Shown: positions 53,220-63,815 of the stretch, in pieces
How positions within the stretch are numbered: position 1 is the stretch's first letter
Layout of the letters: each line of letters starts with the position of its first letter
Source: Rhabditoides inermis
Lineage: Eukaryota > Nematoda > Chromadorea > Rhabditida > Rhabditidae
Reading direction: 5' to 3'
DNA: 64,000 bases
Assembly (NCBI GenBank): GCA_963966185.1
Contig: CAWZYM010000093.1
Coordinates: 7,501 to 71,500 of the forward strand
The notes under the pieces: generated by a model
Database searches by the model: none
What the model was told of the DNA's origin: nothing
The model's input: only the letters and a program-made list of their open reading frames with translations
Translations under genes and position numbers: made by a program

Positions 53220-53292
53220 CGCTCCCGGGAAGGTTCGAACTTCCGACCTTTCGGTTAACAGCCGAACGCGCTGCCGATTGCGCCACGGAAGC
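53220..53292 (-). tRNA. tRNA-Asn(GTT), unit B31
   Basis: Consensus. Confidence 0.95.
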
Positions 53293-53368
53293 ACCGCTTT
53301 TTTTTTGAGAGACACTCCAATGAACATTGCCAGACATACGAAAACTGATGCAAAAAAAACAAAAGATC

Positions 53369-53450
53369 TGATCAGAGTGGGATTCGAACCCACGCCTCCG
53401 AAGAGACTGGTGCCTTAAACCAGCGCCTTAGACCGCTCGGCCATCTGACC
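53369..53450 (-). tRNA. tRNA-Leu(AAG), unit B31
   Basis: Consensus. Confidence 0.95.
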
Positions 53451-53595
53451 ACGCTCCGTTTTGCTCTCATATCGGAACATCCCACGGCACGGAGTGAGCC
53501 AGCCGGGTTCGTTGGCCAAGTAATAGCGGTCGTCAAAGTGCTCATTTTTTCACACAAATCACAAATCCTTGACATACATTTGAAAATGTAAACTC

Positions 53596-53714
53596 GCTTA
53601 CGTTCATAGCTTGTTGAGAATACGCCATCCCGTCTGATCTGGCAAGTCAAGCAACAACGCGCTCGGATAGTACCTAGATCGGAGACGGCTTGGGAATACC
53701 GAGTAATGCAAGCA
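53596..53714 (+). rRNA. 5S rRNA, unit B32
   Basis: Consensus. Confidence 0.88.
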
Positions 53715-53763
53715 CGTTTTGCAAAACGAAATTCGATAATCGTGATTCAGAAAACAAAAGATT

Positions 53764-53835
53764 CTCTTCGGCCGGGAATTGAACCCGGGTCTCGCATGTG
53801 ACAGACGCGGATACTAACCACTATACTACCGAAGA
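53764..53835 (-). tRNA. tRNA-Asp(GTC), unit B32
   Basis: Consensus. Confidence 0.95.
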
Positions 53836-53954
53836 CATGTGGGGAGGCAGTTGTGATGCGTTGGTGAGAGCAACACTGAATACGCTGCGATATTAAGACC
53901 GTGAAGCGTCGCGCATCCGTTCAGTTCAAAATAAGCGTTCGCACGCAAAAATAA

Positions 53955-54027
53955 CGCTCCCGGGAAGGTTCGAACTTCCGACCTTTCGGTTAACAGCCGA
54001 ACGCGATGCCGATTGCGCCACGGAAGC
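53955..54027 (-). tRNA. tRNA-Asn(GTT), unit B32, variant
   Basis: One base changed at the 3' side of the D loop/stem (GGCATCGCG). Confidence 0.88.
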
Positions 54028-54102
54028 ACCGCTTTTTTTGAGAGACACTCCAATGAACATTGCCAGACATACGAAAACTGATGCAAAAATAAACAAAAGA
54101 TC

Positions 54103-54184
54103 TGATCAGAGTGGGATTCGAACCCACGCCTCCGAAGAGACTGGTGCCTTAAACCAGCGCCTTAGACCGCTCGGCCATCTGACC
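54103..54184 (-). tRNA. tRNA-Leu(AAG), unit B32
   Basis: Consensus. Confidence 0.95.
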
Positions 54185-54329
54185 ACGCTCCGTTTTGCTC
54201 TCATATCGGAACATCCCACGGCACGGAGTGAGCCAGCCGGGTTCGTTGGCCAAGTAATAGCGGTCGTCAAAGTGCTCATTTTTTCACACAAATCACAAAT
54301 CCTTGACATACATTTGAAAATGTAAACTC

Positions 54330-54448
54330 GCTTACGTTCATAGCTTGTTGAGAATACGCCATCCCGTCTGATCTGGCAAGTCAAGCAACAACGCGCTCGG
54401 ATAGTACCTAGATCGGAGACGGCTTGGGAATACCGAGTAATGCAATCA
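54330..54448 (+). rRNA. 5S rRNA, unit B33
   Basis: Helix I mismatch (TGCAATC). Confidence 0.85.
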
Positions 54449-54497
54449 CGTTTTGCAAAACGAAATTCGATAATCGTGATTCAGAAAACAAAAGATT

Positions 54498-54569
54498 CTC
54501 TTCGGCCGGGAATTGAACCCGGGTCTCGCATGTGACAGACGCGGATACTAACCACTATACTACCGAAGA
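54498..54569 (-). tRNA. tRNA-Asp(GTC), unit B33
   Basis: Consensus; 1-bp deletion in the spacer just beyond. Confidence 0.95.
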
Positions 54570-54687
54570 CATGTGGGAGGCATTTGTGATGCGTTGGTGA
54601 GAGCAACACTGAATACGCTGCGATATTAAGACCGTGAAGCGTCGCGCATCCGTTCAGTTCAAAATAAGCGTTCGCACGCAAAAATAA

Positions 54688-54760
54688 CGCTCCCGGGAAG
54701 GTTCGAACTTCCGACCTTTCGGTTAACAGCCGAACGCGCTGCCGATTGCGCCACGAAAGC
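54688..54760 (-). tRNA. tRNA-Asn(GTT), unit B33, variant
   Basis: One acceptor-stem C-G is now U·G (GCTTTCG). Confidence 0.92.
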
Positions 54761-54834
54761 ACCGCTTTTTTGAGAGACACTCCAATGAACATTGTCAGAC
54801 ATACGAAAACTGATGCAAAAATAAACAAAAGATC

Positions 54835-54916
54835 TGATCAGAGTGGGATTCGAACCCACGCATCCGAAGAGACTGGTGCCTTAAACCAGCGCCTTAGACC
54901 GCTCGGCCATCTGACC
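54835..54916 (-). tRNA. tRNA-Leu(AAG), unit B33, variant
   Basis: One variable-arm base changed (GCATCCGAAG on +). Confidence 0.92.
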
Positions 54917-55061
54917 ACGCTCCGTTTTGCTCTCATATCGGAACATCCCACGGCACGGAGTGAGCCAGCCGGGTTCGTTGGCCAAGTAATAGCGGTCGTC
55001 AAAGTGCTCATTTTTTCACACAAATCACAAATCCTTGACATACATTTGAAAATGTAAACTC

Positions 55062-55180
55062 GCTTACGTTCATAGCTTGTTGAGAATACGCCATCCCGTC
55101 TGATCTGGCAAGTCAAGCAACAACGCGCTCGGATAGTACCTAGATCGGAGACGGCTTGGGAATACCGAGTAATGCAAGCA
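55062..55180 (+). rRNA. 5S rRNA, unit B34
   Basis: Consensus. Confidence 0.88.
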
Positions 55181-55229
55181 CGTTTTGCAAAACGAAATTC
55201 GATAATCGTGATTCAGAAAACAAAAGAAT

Positions 55230-55301
55230 CTCTTCGGCCGGGAATTGAACCCGGGTCTCGCATGTGACAGACGCGGATACTAACCACTATACTACCGAAG
55301 A
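55230..55301 (-). tRNA. tRNA-Asp(GTC), unit B34
   Basis: Consensus. Confidence 0.95.
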
Positions 55302-55420
55302 CATGTGGGGAGGCAGTTGTGATGCGTTGGTGAGAGCAACACTGAATACGCTGCGATATTAAGACCGTGAAGCGTCGCGCATCCGTTCAGTTCAAAATAA
55401 GCGTTCGCACGCAAAAATAA

Positions 55421-55493
55421 CGCTCCCGGGAAGGTTCGAACTTCCGACCTTTCGGTTAACAGCCGAACGCGCTGCCGATTGCGCCACGGAAGC
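55421..55493 (-). tRNA. tRNA-Asn(GTT), unit B34
   Basis: Consensus. Confidence 0.95.
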
Positions 55494-55570
55494 ACCGCTT
55501 TTTTTTTTGAGAGACACTCCAATGAACATTGCCAGACATACGAAAACTGATGCAAAAAAATCAAAAGATC

Positions 55571-55652
55571 TGATCAGAGTGGGATTCGAACCCACGCCTC
55601 CGAAGAGACTGGTGCCTTAAACCAGCGCCTTAGACCGCTCGGCCATCTGACC
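55571..55652 (-). tRNA. tRNA-Leu(AAG), unit B34
   Basis: Consensus. Confidence 0.95.
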
Positions 55653-55797
55653 ACGCTCCGTTTTGCTCTCATATCGGAACATCCCACGGCACGGAGTGAG
55701 CCAGCCGGGTTCGTTGGCCAAGTAATAGCGGTCGTCAAAGTGCTCATTTTTTCACGCAAATCACAAATCCTTGACATACATTTGAAAATGTAAACTC

Positions 55798-55916
55798 GCT
55801 TACGTTCATAGCTTGTTGAGAATACGCCATCCCGTCTGATCTGGCAAGTCAAGCAACAACGCGCTCGGATAGTACCTAGATCGGAGACGGCTTGGGAATA
55901 CCGAGTAATGCAAGCA
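55798..55916 (+). rRNA. 5S rRNA, unit B35
   Basis: Consensus. Confidence 0.88.
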
Positions 55917-55965
55917 CGTTTTGCAAAACGAAATTCGATAATCGTGATTCAGAAAACAAAAGATT

Positions 55966-56037
55966 CTCTTCGGCCGGGAATTGAACCCGGGTCTCGCATG
56001 TGACAGACGCGGATACTAACCACTATACTACCGAAGA
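55966..56037 (-). tRNA. tRNA-Asp(GTC), unit B35
   Basis: Consensus. Confidence 0.95.
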
Positions 56038-56156
56038 CATGTGGGGAGACAGTTGTGATGCGTTGGTGAGAGCAACACTGAATACGCTGCGATATTAAGA
56101 CCGTGAAGCGTCGCGCATCCGTTCAGTTCAAAATAAGCGTTCGCACGCAAAAATAA

Positions 56157-56229
56157 CGCTCCCGGGAAGGTTCGAACTTCCGACCTTTCGGTTAACAGCC
56201 GAACGCGCTGCCGATTGCGCCACGGAAGC
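56157..56229 (-). tRNA. tRNA-Asn(GTT), unit B35
   Basis: Consensus. Confidence 0.95.
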
Positions 56230-56303
56230 ACCGCTTTTTTGAGAGACACTCCAATGAACATTGCCAGACATACGAAAACTGATGCAAAAATAAACAAAAG
56301 ATC

Positions 56304-56385
56304 TGATCAGAGTGGGATTCGAACCCACGCCTCCGAAGAGACTGGTGCCTTAAACCAGCGCCTTAGACCGCTCGGCCATCTGACC
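56304..56385 (-). tRNA. tRNA-Leu(AAG), unit B35
   Basis: Consensus. Confidence 0.95.
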
Positions 56386-56530
56386 ACGCTCCGTTTTGCT
56401 CTCATATCGGAACATCCCACGGCACGGAGTGAGCCAGCCGGGTTCGTTGGCCAAGTAATAGCGGTCGTCAAAGTGCTCATTTTTTCACACAAATCACAAA
56501 TCCTTGACATACATTTGAAAATGTAAACTC

Positions 56531-56649
56531 GCTTACGTTCATAGCTTGTTGAGAATACGCCATCCCGTCTGATCTGGCAAGTAAAGCAACAACGCGCTCG
56601 GATAGTACCTAGATCGGAGACGGCTTGGGAATACCGAGTAATGCAAGCA
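56531..56649 (+). rRNA. 5S rRNA, unit B36
   Basis: C-to-A in box A (AAGTAAAGC). Confidence 0.85.
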
Positions 56650-56698
56650 CGTTTTGCAAAACGAAATTCGATAATCGTGATTCAGAAAACAAAAGATT

Positions 56699-56770
56699 CT
56701 CTTCGGCCGGGAATTGAACCCGGGTCTCGCATGTGACAGACGCGGATACTAACCACTATACTACCGAAGA
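56699..56770 (-). tRNA. tRNA-Asp(GTC), unit B36
   Basis: Consensus. Confidence 0.95.
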
Positions 56771-56889
56771 CATGTGGGGAGACAGTTGTGATGCGTTGGT
56801 GAGAGCAACACTGAATACGCTGCGATATTAAGACCGTGAAGCGTCGCGCATCCGTTCAGTTCAAAATAAGCGTTCGCACGCAAAAATAA

Positions 56890-56962
56890 CGCTCCCGGGA
56901 AGGTTCGAACTTCCGACCTTTCGGTTAACAGCCGAACGCGCTGCCGATTGCGCCACGGAAGC
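56890..56962 (-). tRNA. tRNA-Asn(GTT), unit B36
   Basis: Consensus. Confidence 0.95.
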
Positions 56963-57036
56963 ACCGCTTTTTTGAGAGACACTCCAATGAACATTGCCAG
57001 ACATACGAAAACTGATGCAAAAATAAACAAAAGATC

Positions 57037-57118
57037 TGATCAGAGTGGGATTCGAACCCACGCCTCCGAAGAGACTGGTGCCTTAAACCAGCGCCTTAGA
57101 CCGCTCGGCCATCTGACC
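57037..57118 (-). tRNA. tRNA-Leu(AAG), unit B36
   Basis: Consensus. Confidence 0.95.
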
Positions 57119-57263
57119 ACGCTCCGTTTTGCTCTCATATCGGAACATCCCACGGCACGGAGTGAGCCAGCCGGGTTCGTTGGCCAAGTAATAGCGGTCG
57201 TCAAAGTGCTCATTTTTTCACACAAATCACAAATCCTTGACATACATTTGAAAATGTAAACTC

Positions 57264-57382
57264 GCTTACGTTCATAGCTTGTTGAGAATACGCCATCCCG
57301 TCTGATCTGGCAAGTCAAGCAACAACGCGCTCGGATAGTACCTAGATCGGAGACGGCTTGGGAATACCGAGTAATGCAAGCA
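57264..57382 (+). rRNA. 5S rRNA, unit B37
   Basis: Consensus. Confidence 0.88.
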
Positions 57383-57431
57383 CGTTTTGCAAAACGAAAT
57401 TCGATAATCGTGATTCAGAAAACAAAAGATT

Positions 57432-57503
57432 CTCTTCGGCCGGGAATTGAACCCGGGTCTCGCATGTGACAGACGCGGATACTAACCACTATATCACCGA
57501 AGA
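57432..57503 (-). tRNA. tRNA-Asp(GTC), unit B37, variant
   Basis: Two adjacent changes at positions 9-10 (GGTGATATAG instead of GGTAGTATAG), at the edge of box A and the D stem. Confidence 0.82.
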
Positions 57504-57622
57504 CATGTGGGGAGGCAGTTGTGATGCGTTGGTGAGAGCAACACTGAATACGCTGCGATATTAAGACCGTGAAGCGTCGCGCATCCGTTCAGTTCAAAAT
57601 AAGCGTTCGCACGCAAAAATAA

Positions 57623-57695
57623 CGCTCCCGGGAAGGTTCGAACTTCCGACCTTTCGGTTAACAGCCGAACGCGCTGCCGATTGCGCCACGGAAGC
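57623..57695 (-). tRNA. tRNA-Asn(GTT), unit B37
   Basis: Consensus. Confidence 0.95.
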
Positions 57696-57769
57696 ACCGC
57701 TTTTTTGAGAGACACTCCAATGAACATTGCCAGACATTTGAAAACTAATGCAAAAATAAACAAAAGATC

Positions 57770-57851
57770 TGATCAGAGTGGGATTCGAACCCACGCCTCC
57801 GAAGAGACTGGTGCCTTAAACCAGCGCCTTAGACCGCTCGGCCATCTGACC
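57770..57851 (-). tRNA. tRNA-Leu(AAG), unit B37
   Basis: Consensus. Confidence 0.95.
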
Positions 57852-57996
57852 ACGCTCCGTTTTGCTCTCATATCGGAACATCCCACGGCACGGAGTGAGC
57901 CAGCCGGGTTCGTTGGCCAAGTAATAGCGGTCGTCAAAGTGCTCATTTTTTCACACAAATCACAAATCCTTGACATACATTTGAAAATGTAAACTC

Positions 57997-58115
57997 GCTT
58001 ACGTTCATAGCTTGTTGAGAATACGCCATCCCGTCTGATCTGGCAAGTCAAGCAACAACGCGCTCGGATAGTACCTAGATCGGAGACGGCTTGGGAATAC
58101 CGAGTAATGCAAGCA
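57997..58115 (+). rRNA. 5S rRNA, unit B38
   Basis: Consensus. Confidence 0.88.
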
Positions 58116-58164
58116 CGTTTTGCAAAACGAAATTCGATAATCGTGATTCAGAAAACAAAAGATT

Positions 58165-58236
58165 CTCTTCGGCCGGGAATTGAACCCGGGTCTCGCATGT
58201 GACAGACGCGGATACTAACCACTATACTACCGAAGA
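58165..58236 (-). tRNA. tRNA-Asp(GTC), unit B38
   Basis: Consensus. Confidence 0.95.
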
Positions 58237-58355
58237 CATGTGGGGAGGCAGTTGTGATGCGTTGGTGAGAGCAACACTGAATACGCTGCGATATTAAGAC
58301 CGTGAAGCGTCGCGCATCCGTTCAGTTCAAAATAAGCGTTCGCACGCAAAAATAA

Positions 58356-58428
58356 CGCTCCCGGGAAGGTTCGAACTTCCGACCTTTCGGTTAACAGCCG
58401 AACGCGCTGCCGATTGCGCCACGGAAGC
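58356..58428 (-). tRNA. tRNA-Asn(GTT), unit B38
   Basis: Consensus. Confidence 0.95.
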
Positions 58429-58511
58429 ACCACTTTTTTTGAGAGACACTCCAATGAACATTGCCAGACATACGAAAACTGATGCAAAAATAAACAAAAG
58501 ATCTGAAGATC

Positions 58512-58593
58512 TGATCAGAGTGGGATTCGAACCCACGCCTCCGAAGAGACTGGTGCCTTAAACCAGCGCCTTCGACCGCTCGGCCATCTGACC
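58512..58593 (-). tRNA. tRNA-Leu(AAG), unit B38, variant
   Basis: One D-loop base changed (CGGTCGAAGG); 8-bp duplication AGATCTGA in the 3' flank. Confidence 0.9.
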
Positions 58594-58738
58594 ACGCTCC
58601 GTTTTGCTCTCATATCGGAACATCCCACGGCACGGAGTGAGCCAGCCGGGTTCGTTGGCCAAGTAATAGCGGTCGTCAAAGTGCTCATTTTTTCACACAA
58701 ATCACAAATCCTTGACATACATTTGAAAATGTAAACTC

Positions 58739-58857
58739 GCTTACGTTCATAGCTTGTTGAGAATACGCCATCCCGTCTGATCTGGCAAGTCAAGCAACAA
58801 CGCGCTCGGATAGTACCTAGATCGGAGACGGCTTGGGAATACCGAGTAATGCAAGCA
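58739..58857 (+). rRNA. 5S rRNA, unit B39
   Basis: Consensus. Confidence 0.88.
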
Positions 58858-58906
58858 CGTTTTGCAAAACGAAATTCGATAATCGTGATTCAGAAAACAA
58901 AAGATT

Positions 58907-58978
58907 CTCTTCGGCCGGGAATTGAACCCGGGTCTCGCATGTGACAGACGCGGATACTAACCACTATACTACCGAAGA
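58907..58978 (-). tRNA. tRNA-Asp(GTC), unit B39
   Basis: Consensus. Confidence 0.95.
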
Positions 58979-59097
58979 CATGTGGGGAGGCAGTTGTGAT
59001 GCGTTGGTGAGAGCAACACTGAATACGCTGCGATATTAAGACCGTGAAGCGTCGCGCATCCGTTCAGTTCAAAATAAGCGTTCGCACGCAAAAATAA

Positions 59098-59170
59098 CGC
59101 TCCCGGGAAGGTTCGAACTTCCGACCTTTCGGTTAACAGCCGAACGCGCTGCCGATTGCGCCACGGAAGC
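59098..59170 (-). tRNA. tRNA-Asn(GTT), unit B39
   Basis: Consensus. Confidence 0.95.
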
Positions 59171-59253
59171 ACCACTTTTTTTGAGAGACACTCCAATGAA
59201 CATTGCCAGACATACGAAAACTGATGCAAAAATAAACAAAAGATCTGAAGATC

Positions 59254-59335
59254 TGATCAGAGTGGGATTCGAACCCACGCCTCCGAAGAGACTGGTGCCT
59301 TAAACCAGCGCCTTCGAAAGCTCGGCCATCTGACC
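59254..59335 (-). tRNA. tRNA-Leu(AAG), unit B39, probably non-functional
   Basis: D loop reads GAGCTTTCGAAGG instead of GAGCGGTCTAAGG, losing the conserved G18-G19 needed for the elbow and damaging box A. Confidence 0.7.
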
Positions 59336-59479
59336 ACGCTCCGTTTTGCTCTCATATCGGAACATCCCACGGCACGGAGTGAGCCAGCCGGGTTCGTTGG
59401 CCAAGTAATAGCGGTCGTCAAAGTGCTCATTTTTCACACAAATCACAAATCCTTGACATACATTTGAAAATGTAAACTC

Positions 59480-59598
59480 GCTTACGTTCATAGCTTGTTG
59501 AGAATACGCCATCCCGTCTGATCTGGCAAGTCAAGCAACAACGCGCTCGGATAGTACCTAGATCGGAGACGGCTTGGGAATACCGAGTAATGCAAGCA
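59480..59598 (+). rRNA. 5S rRNA, unit B40
   Basis: Consensus. Confidence 0.88.
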
Positions 59599-59647
59599 CG
59601 TTTTGCAAAACGAAATTCGATAATCGTGATTCAGAAAACAAAAGATT

Positions 59648-59719
59648 CTCTTCGGCCGGGAATTGAACCCGGGTCTCGCATGTGACAGACGCGGATACTA
59701 ACCACTATACTACCGAAGA
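59648..59719 (-). tRNA. tRNA-Asp(GTC), unit B40
   Basis: Consensus. Confidence 0.95.
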
Positions 59720-59838
59720 CATGTGGGGAGACAGTTGTGATGCGTTTGTGAGAGCAACACTGAATACGCTGCGATATTAAGACCGTGAAGCGTCGCGCAT
59801 CCGTTCAGTTCAAAATAAGCGTTCGCACGCAAAAATAA

Positions 59839-59911
59839 CGCTCCCGGGAAGGTTCGAACTTCCGACCTTTCGGTTAACAGCCGAACGCGCTGCCGATTGC
59901 GCCACGGAAGC
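59839..59911 (-). tRNA. tRNA-Asn(GTT), unit B40
   Basis: Consensus. Confidence 0.95.
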
Positions 59912-59985
59912 ACCGCTTTTTTGAGAGACACTCCAATGAACATTGCCAGACATACGAAAACTGATGCAAAAATAAACAAAAGATC

Positions 59986-60067
59986 TGATCAGAGTGGGAT
60001 TCGAACCCACGCCTCCGAAGAGACTGGTGCCTTAAACCAGCGCCTTAGACCGCTCGGCCATCTGACC
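59986..60067 (-). tRNA. tRNA-Leu(AAG), unit B40
   Basis: Consensus. Confidence 0.95.
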
Positions 60068-60212
60068 ACGCTCCGTTTTGCTCTCATATCGGAACATCCC
60101 ACGGCACGGAGTGAGCCAGCTGCGTTCGTTGGCCAAGTAATAGCGGTCGTCAAAGTGCTCATTTTTTCACACAAATCACAAATCCTTGACATACATTTGA
60201 AAATGTAAACTC

Positions 60213-60331
60213 GCTTACGTTCATAGCTTGTTGAGAATACGCCATCCCGTCTGATCTGGCAAGTCAAGCAACAACGCGCTCGGATAGTACCTAGATCGGA
60301 GACGGCTTGGGAATACCGAGTAATGCAAGCA
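60213..60331 (+). rRNA. 5S rRNA, unit B41
   Basis: Consensus. Confidence 0.88.
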
Positions 60332-60380
60332 CGTTTTGCAAAACGAAATTCGATAATCGTGATTCAGAAAACAAAAGATT

Positions 60381-60452
60381 CTCTTCGGCCGGGAATTGAA
60401 CCCGGGTCTCGCATGTGACAGCCGCGGATACTAACCACTATATCACCGAAGA
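60381..60452 (-). tRNA. tRNA-Asp(GTC), unit B41, variant
   Basis: GGTGATATAG variant as in B37 plus a G·A mismatch at the end of the anticodon stem (CGCGG). Confidence 0.78.
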
Positions 60453-60513
60453 CATGTGGGGAGGCAGTTGTGATGCGTTGGTGAGAGCAACACTGAATAC
60501 GCTGCGATATTAA

Positions 60514-60821
60514 AGGGAGTGTACACTCTGAATTTCGAAGTTGAGTTAGCACCGGGATGTGAAAAAATGATTAAAACTACTCAGTTTTGTCAATACAACT
60601 ATTTGCTGAAAATGTCTGCAAGTTGATGAAAATTGAGCGCAAAATGTATCAAAATGCAGAAATTGGTGCCAATTGGTGCCAATTTTCAATGTTCAACAGA
60701 ATTTTTCACCGACTTAAAGGTATCTCCGACACATAGTTGTATCGACAAAAGTACATCATTTTCAACATGTGTTCACATCTCGGTGCTAACTCAACTTCGA
60801 AATTCAGAGTGTACACTTCCT
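60514..60821. mobile_element. TTAA-inserted MITE (piggyBac-type), 308 bp, in unit B41
   Basis: Inverted ends of about 45 bp, starting AGGGAGTGTACACTCTGAAT (left) and AGGAAGTGTACACTCTGAAT (right, reverse complement). TTAA is present at 60510-60513 and 60822-60825, matching a single TTAA at this place in other B units. It lies in the spacer between tRNA-Asp and tRNA-Asn. No coding capacity seen. Confidence 0.88.
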
Positions 60822-60883
60822 TTAAGACCGTGAAGCGTCGCGCATCCGTTCAGTTCAAAATAAGCGTTCGCACGCAAAAATAA

Positions 60884-60956
60884 CGCTCCCGGGAAGGTTC
60901 GAACTTCCGACCTTTCGGTTAACAGCCGAACGCGCTGCCGATTGCGCCACGGAAGC
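60884..60956 (-). tRNA. tRNA-Asn(GTT), unit B41
   Basis: Consensus; the 308-bp TTAA element lies between it and tRNA-Asp. Confidence 0.95.
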
Positions 60957-61030
60957 ACCGCTTTTTTGAGAGACACTCCAATGAACATTGCCAGACATTT
61001 GAAAACTAATGCAAAAATAAACAAAAGATC

Positions 61031-61112
61031 TGATCAGAGTGGGATTCGAACCCACGCCTCCGAAGAGACTGGTGCCTTAAACCAGCGCCTTAGACCGCTC
61101 GGCCATCTGACC
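61031..61112 (-). tRNA. tRNA-Leu(AAG), unit B41
   Basis: Consensus. Confidence 0.95.
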
Positions 61113-61257
61113 ACGCTCCGTTTTGCTCTCATATCGGAACATCCCACGGCACGGAGTGAGCCAGCCGGGTTTGTTGGCCAAGTAATAGCGGTCGTCAAAG
61201 TGCTCATTTTTTCCCACAAATCACAAATCCTTGACATACATTTGAAAATGTAAACTC

Positions 61258-61376
61258 GCTTACGTTCATAGCTTGTTGAGAATACGCCATCCCGTCTGAT
61301 CTGGCAAGTCAAGCAACAACGCGCTCGGATAGTACCTAGATCGGAGACGGCTTGGGAATACCGAGTAATGCAAGCA
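61258..61376 (+). rRNA. 5S rRNA, unit B42
   Basis: Consensus. Confidence 0.88.
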
Positions 61377-61425
61377 CGTTTTGCAAAACGAAATTCGATA
61401 ATCGTGATTCAGAAAACAAAAGATT

Positions 61426-61497
61426 CTCTTCGGCCGGGAATTGAACCCGGGTCTCGCATGTGACAGACGCGGATACTAACCACTATACTACCGAAGA
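61426..61497 (-). tRNA. tRNA-Asp(GTC), unit B42
   Basis: Consensus. Confidence 0.95.
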
Positions 61498-61616
61498 CAT
61501 GTGGGGAGACAGTTGTGATGCGTTGGTGAGAGCAACACTGAATACGCTGCGATATTAAGACCGTGAAGCGTCGCGCATCCGTTCAGTTCAAAATAAGCGT
61601 TCGCACGCAAAAATAA

Positions 61617-61689
61617 CGCTCCCGGGAAGGTTCGAACTTCCGACCTTTCGGTTAACAGCCGAACGCGCTGCCGATTGCGCCACGGAAGC
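61617..61689 (-). tRNA. tRNA-Asn(GTT), unit B42
   Basis: Consensus. Confidence 0.95.
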
Positions 61690-61763
61690 ACCGCTTTTTT
61701 GAGAGACACTCCAATGAACATTGCCAGACATACGAAAACTGATGCAAAAATAAACAAAAGATC

Positions 61764-61845
61764 TGATCAGAGTGGGATTCGAACCCACGCCTCCGAAGAG
61801 ACTGGTGCCTTAAACCAGCGCCTTAGACCGCTCGGCCATCTGACC
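61764..61845 (-). tRNA. tRNA-Leu(AAG), unit B42
   Basis: Consensus. Confidence 0.95.
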
Positions 61846-61990
61846 ACGCTCCGTTTTGCTCTCATATCGGAACATCCCACGGCACGGAGTGAGCCAGCCG
61901 GGTTCGTTGGCCAAGTAATAGCGGTCGTCAAAGTGCTCATTTTTTCACACAAATCACAAATCCTTGACATACATTTGAAAATGTAAACTC

Positions 61991-62109
61991 GCTTACGTTC
62001 ATAGCTTGTTGAGAATACGCCATCCCGTCTGATCTGGCAAGTCAAGCAACAACGCGCTCGGATAGTACCTAGATCGGAGACGGCTTGGGAATACCGAGTA
62101 ATGCAAGCA
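61991..62109 (+). rRNA. 5S rRNA, unit B43
   Basis: Consensus. Confidence 0.88.
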
Positions 62110-62158
62110 CGTTTTGCAAAACGAAATTCGATAATCGTGATTCAGAAAACAAAAGATT

Positions 62159-62230
62159 CTCTTCGGCCGGGAATTGAACCCGGGTCTCGCATGTGACAGA
62201 CGCGGATACTAACCACTATACTACCGAAGA
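62159..62230 (-). tRNA. tRNA-Asp(GTC), unit B43
   Basis: Consensus. Confidence 0.95.
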
Positions 62231-62349
62231 CATGTGGGGAGACAGTTGTGATGCGTTTGTGAGAGCAACACTGAATACGCTGCGATATTAAGACCGTGAA
62301 GCGTCGCGCATCCGTTCAGTTCAAAATAAGCGTTCGCACGCAAAAATAA

Positions 62350-62422
62350 CGCTCCCGGGAAGGTTCGATCTTCCGACCTTTCGGTTAACAGCCGAACGCG
62401 CTGCCGATTGCGCCACGGAAGC
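62350..62422 (-). tRNA. tRNA-Asn(GTT), unit B43, variant
   Basis: T loop reads ATCGAAC: T54 is A, altering box B and the T54-A58 pair; probably impaired. Confidence 0.8.
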
Positions 62423-62496
62423 ACCGCTTTTTTGAGAGACACTCCAATGAACATTGCCAGACATACGAAAACTGATGCAAAAATAAACAAAAGATC

Positions 62497-62578
62497 TGAT
62501 CAGAGTGGGATTCGAACCCACGCCTCCGAAGAGACTGGTGCCTTAAACCAGCGCCTTAGACCGCTCGGCCATCTGACC
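62497..62578 (-). tRNA. tRNA-Leu(AAG), unit B43
   Basis: Consensus. Confidence 0.95.
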
Positions 62579-62723
62579 ACGCTCCGTTTTGCTCTCATAT
62601 CGGAACATCCCACGGCGCGGAGTGAGCCAGCCGGGTTCGTTGGCCAAGTAATAGCGGTCGTCAAAGTGCTCATTTTTTCACACAAATCACAAATCCTTGA
62701 CATACATTTGAAAATGTAAACTC

Positions 62724-62842
62724 GCTTACGTTCATAGCTTGTTGAGAATACGCCATCCCGTCTGATCTGGCAAGTCAAGCAACAACGCGCTCGGATAGTA
62801 CCTAGATCGGAGACGGCTTGGGAATACCGAGTAATGCAAGCA
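62724..62842 (+). rRNA. 5S rRNA, unit B44
   Basis: Consensus. Confidence 0.88.
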
Positions 62843-62891
62843 CGTTTTGCAAAACGAAATTCGATAATCGTGATTCAGAAAACAAAAGATT

Positions 62892-62963
62892 CTCTTCGGC
62901 CGGGAATTGAACCCGGGTCTCGCATGTGACAGACGCGGATACTAACCACTATATCACCGAAGA
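62892..62963 (-). tRNA. tRNA-Asp(GTC), unit B44, variant
   Basis: GGTGATATAG variant as in B37. Confidence 0.82.
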
Positions 62964-63082
62964 CATGTGGGGAGGCAGTTGTGATGCGTTTGTGAGAGCA
63001 ACACTGAATACGCTGCGATATTAAGACCGTGAAGCGTCGCGCATCCGTTCAGTTCAAAATAAGCGTTCGCACGCAAAAATAA

Positions 63083-63155
63083 CGCTCCCGGGAAGGTTCG
63101 AACTTCCGACCTTTCGGTTAACAGCCGAACGCGCTGCCGATTGCGCCACGGAAGC
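63083..63155 (-). tRNA. tRNA-Asn(GTT), unit B44
   Basis: Consensus. Confidence 0.95.
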
Positions 63156-63229
63156 ACCGCTTTTTTGAGAGACACTCCAATGAACATTGCCAGACATACG
63201 AAAACTGATGCAAAAATAAACAAAAGATC

Positions 63230-63311
63230 TGATCAGAGTGGGATTCGAACCCACGCCTCCGAAGAGACTGGTGCCTTAAACCAGCGCCTTCGACCGCTCG
63301 GCCATCTGACC
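63230..63311 (-). tRNA. tRNA-Leu(AAG), unit B44, variant
   Basis: D-loop base changed as in B38. Confidence 0.9.
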
Positions 63312-63456
63312 ACGCTCCGTTTTGCTCTCATATCGGAACATCCCACGGCACGGAGTGAGCCAGCCGGGTTCGTTGGCCAAGTAATAGCGGTCGTCAAAGT
63401 GCTCATTTTTTCACACAAATCACAAATCCTTGACATACATTTGAAAATGTAAACTC

Positions 63457-63575
63457 GCTTACGTTCATAGCTTGTTGAGAATACGCCATCCCGTCTGATC
63501 TGGCAAGTCAAGCAACAACGCGCTCGGATAGTACCTAGATCGGAGACGGCTTGGGAATACCGAGTAATGCAAGCA
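63457..63575 (+). rRNA. 5S rRNA, unit B45
   Basis: Consensus. Confidence 0.88.
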
Positions 63576-63624
63576 CGTTTTGCAAAACGAAATTCGATAA
63601 TCGTGATTCAGAAAACAAAAGATT

Positions 63625-63696
63625 CTCTTCGGCCGGGAATTGAACCCGGGTCTCGCATGTGACAGACGCGGATACTAACCACTATACTACCGAAGA
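63625..63696 (-). tRNA. tRNA-Asp(GTC), unit B45
   Basis: Consensus. Confidence 0.95.
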
Positions 63697-63815
63697 CATG
63701 TGGGGAGGCAGTTGTGATGCGTTGGTGAGAGCAACACTGAATACGCTGCGATATTAAGACCGTGAAGCGTCGCGCATCCGTTCAGTTCAAAATAAGCGTT
63801 CGCACGCAAAAATAA

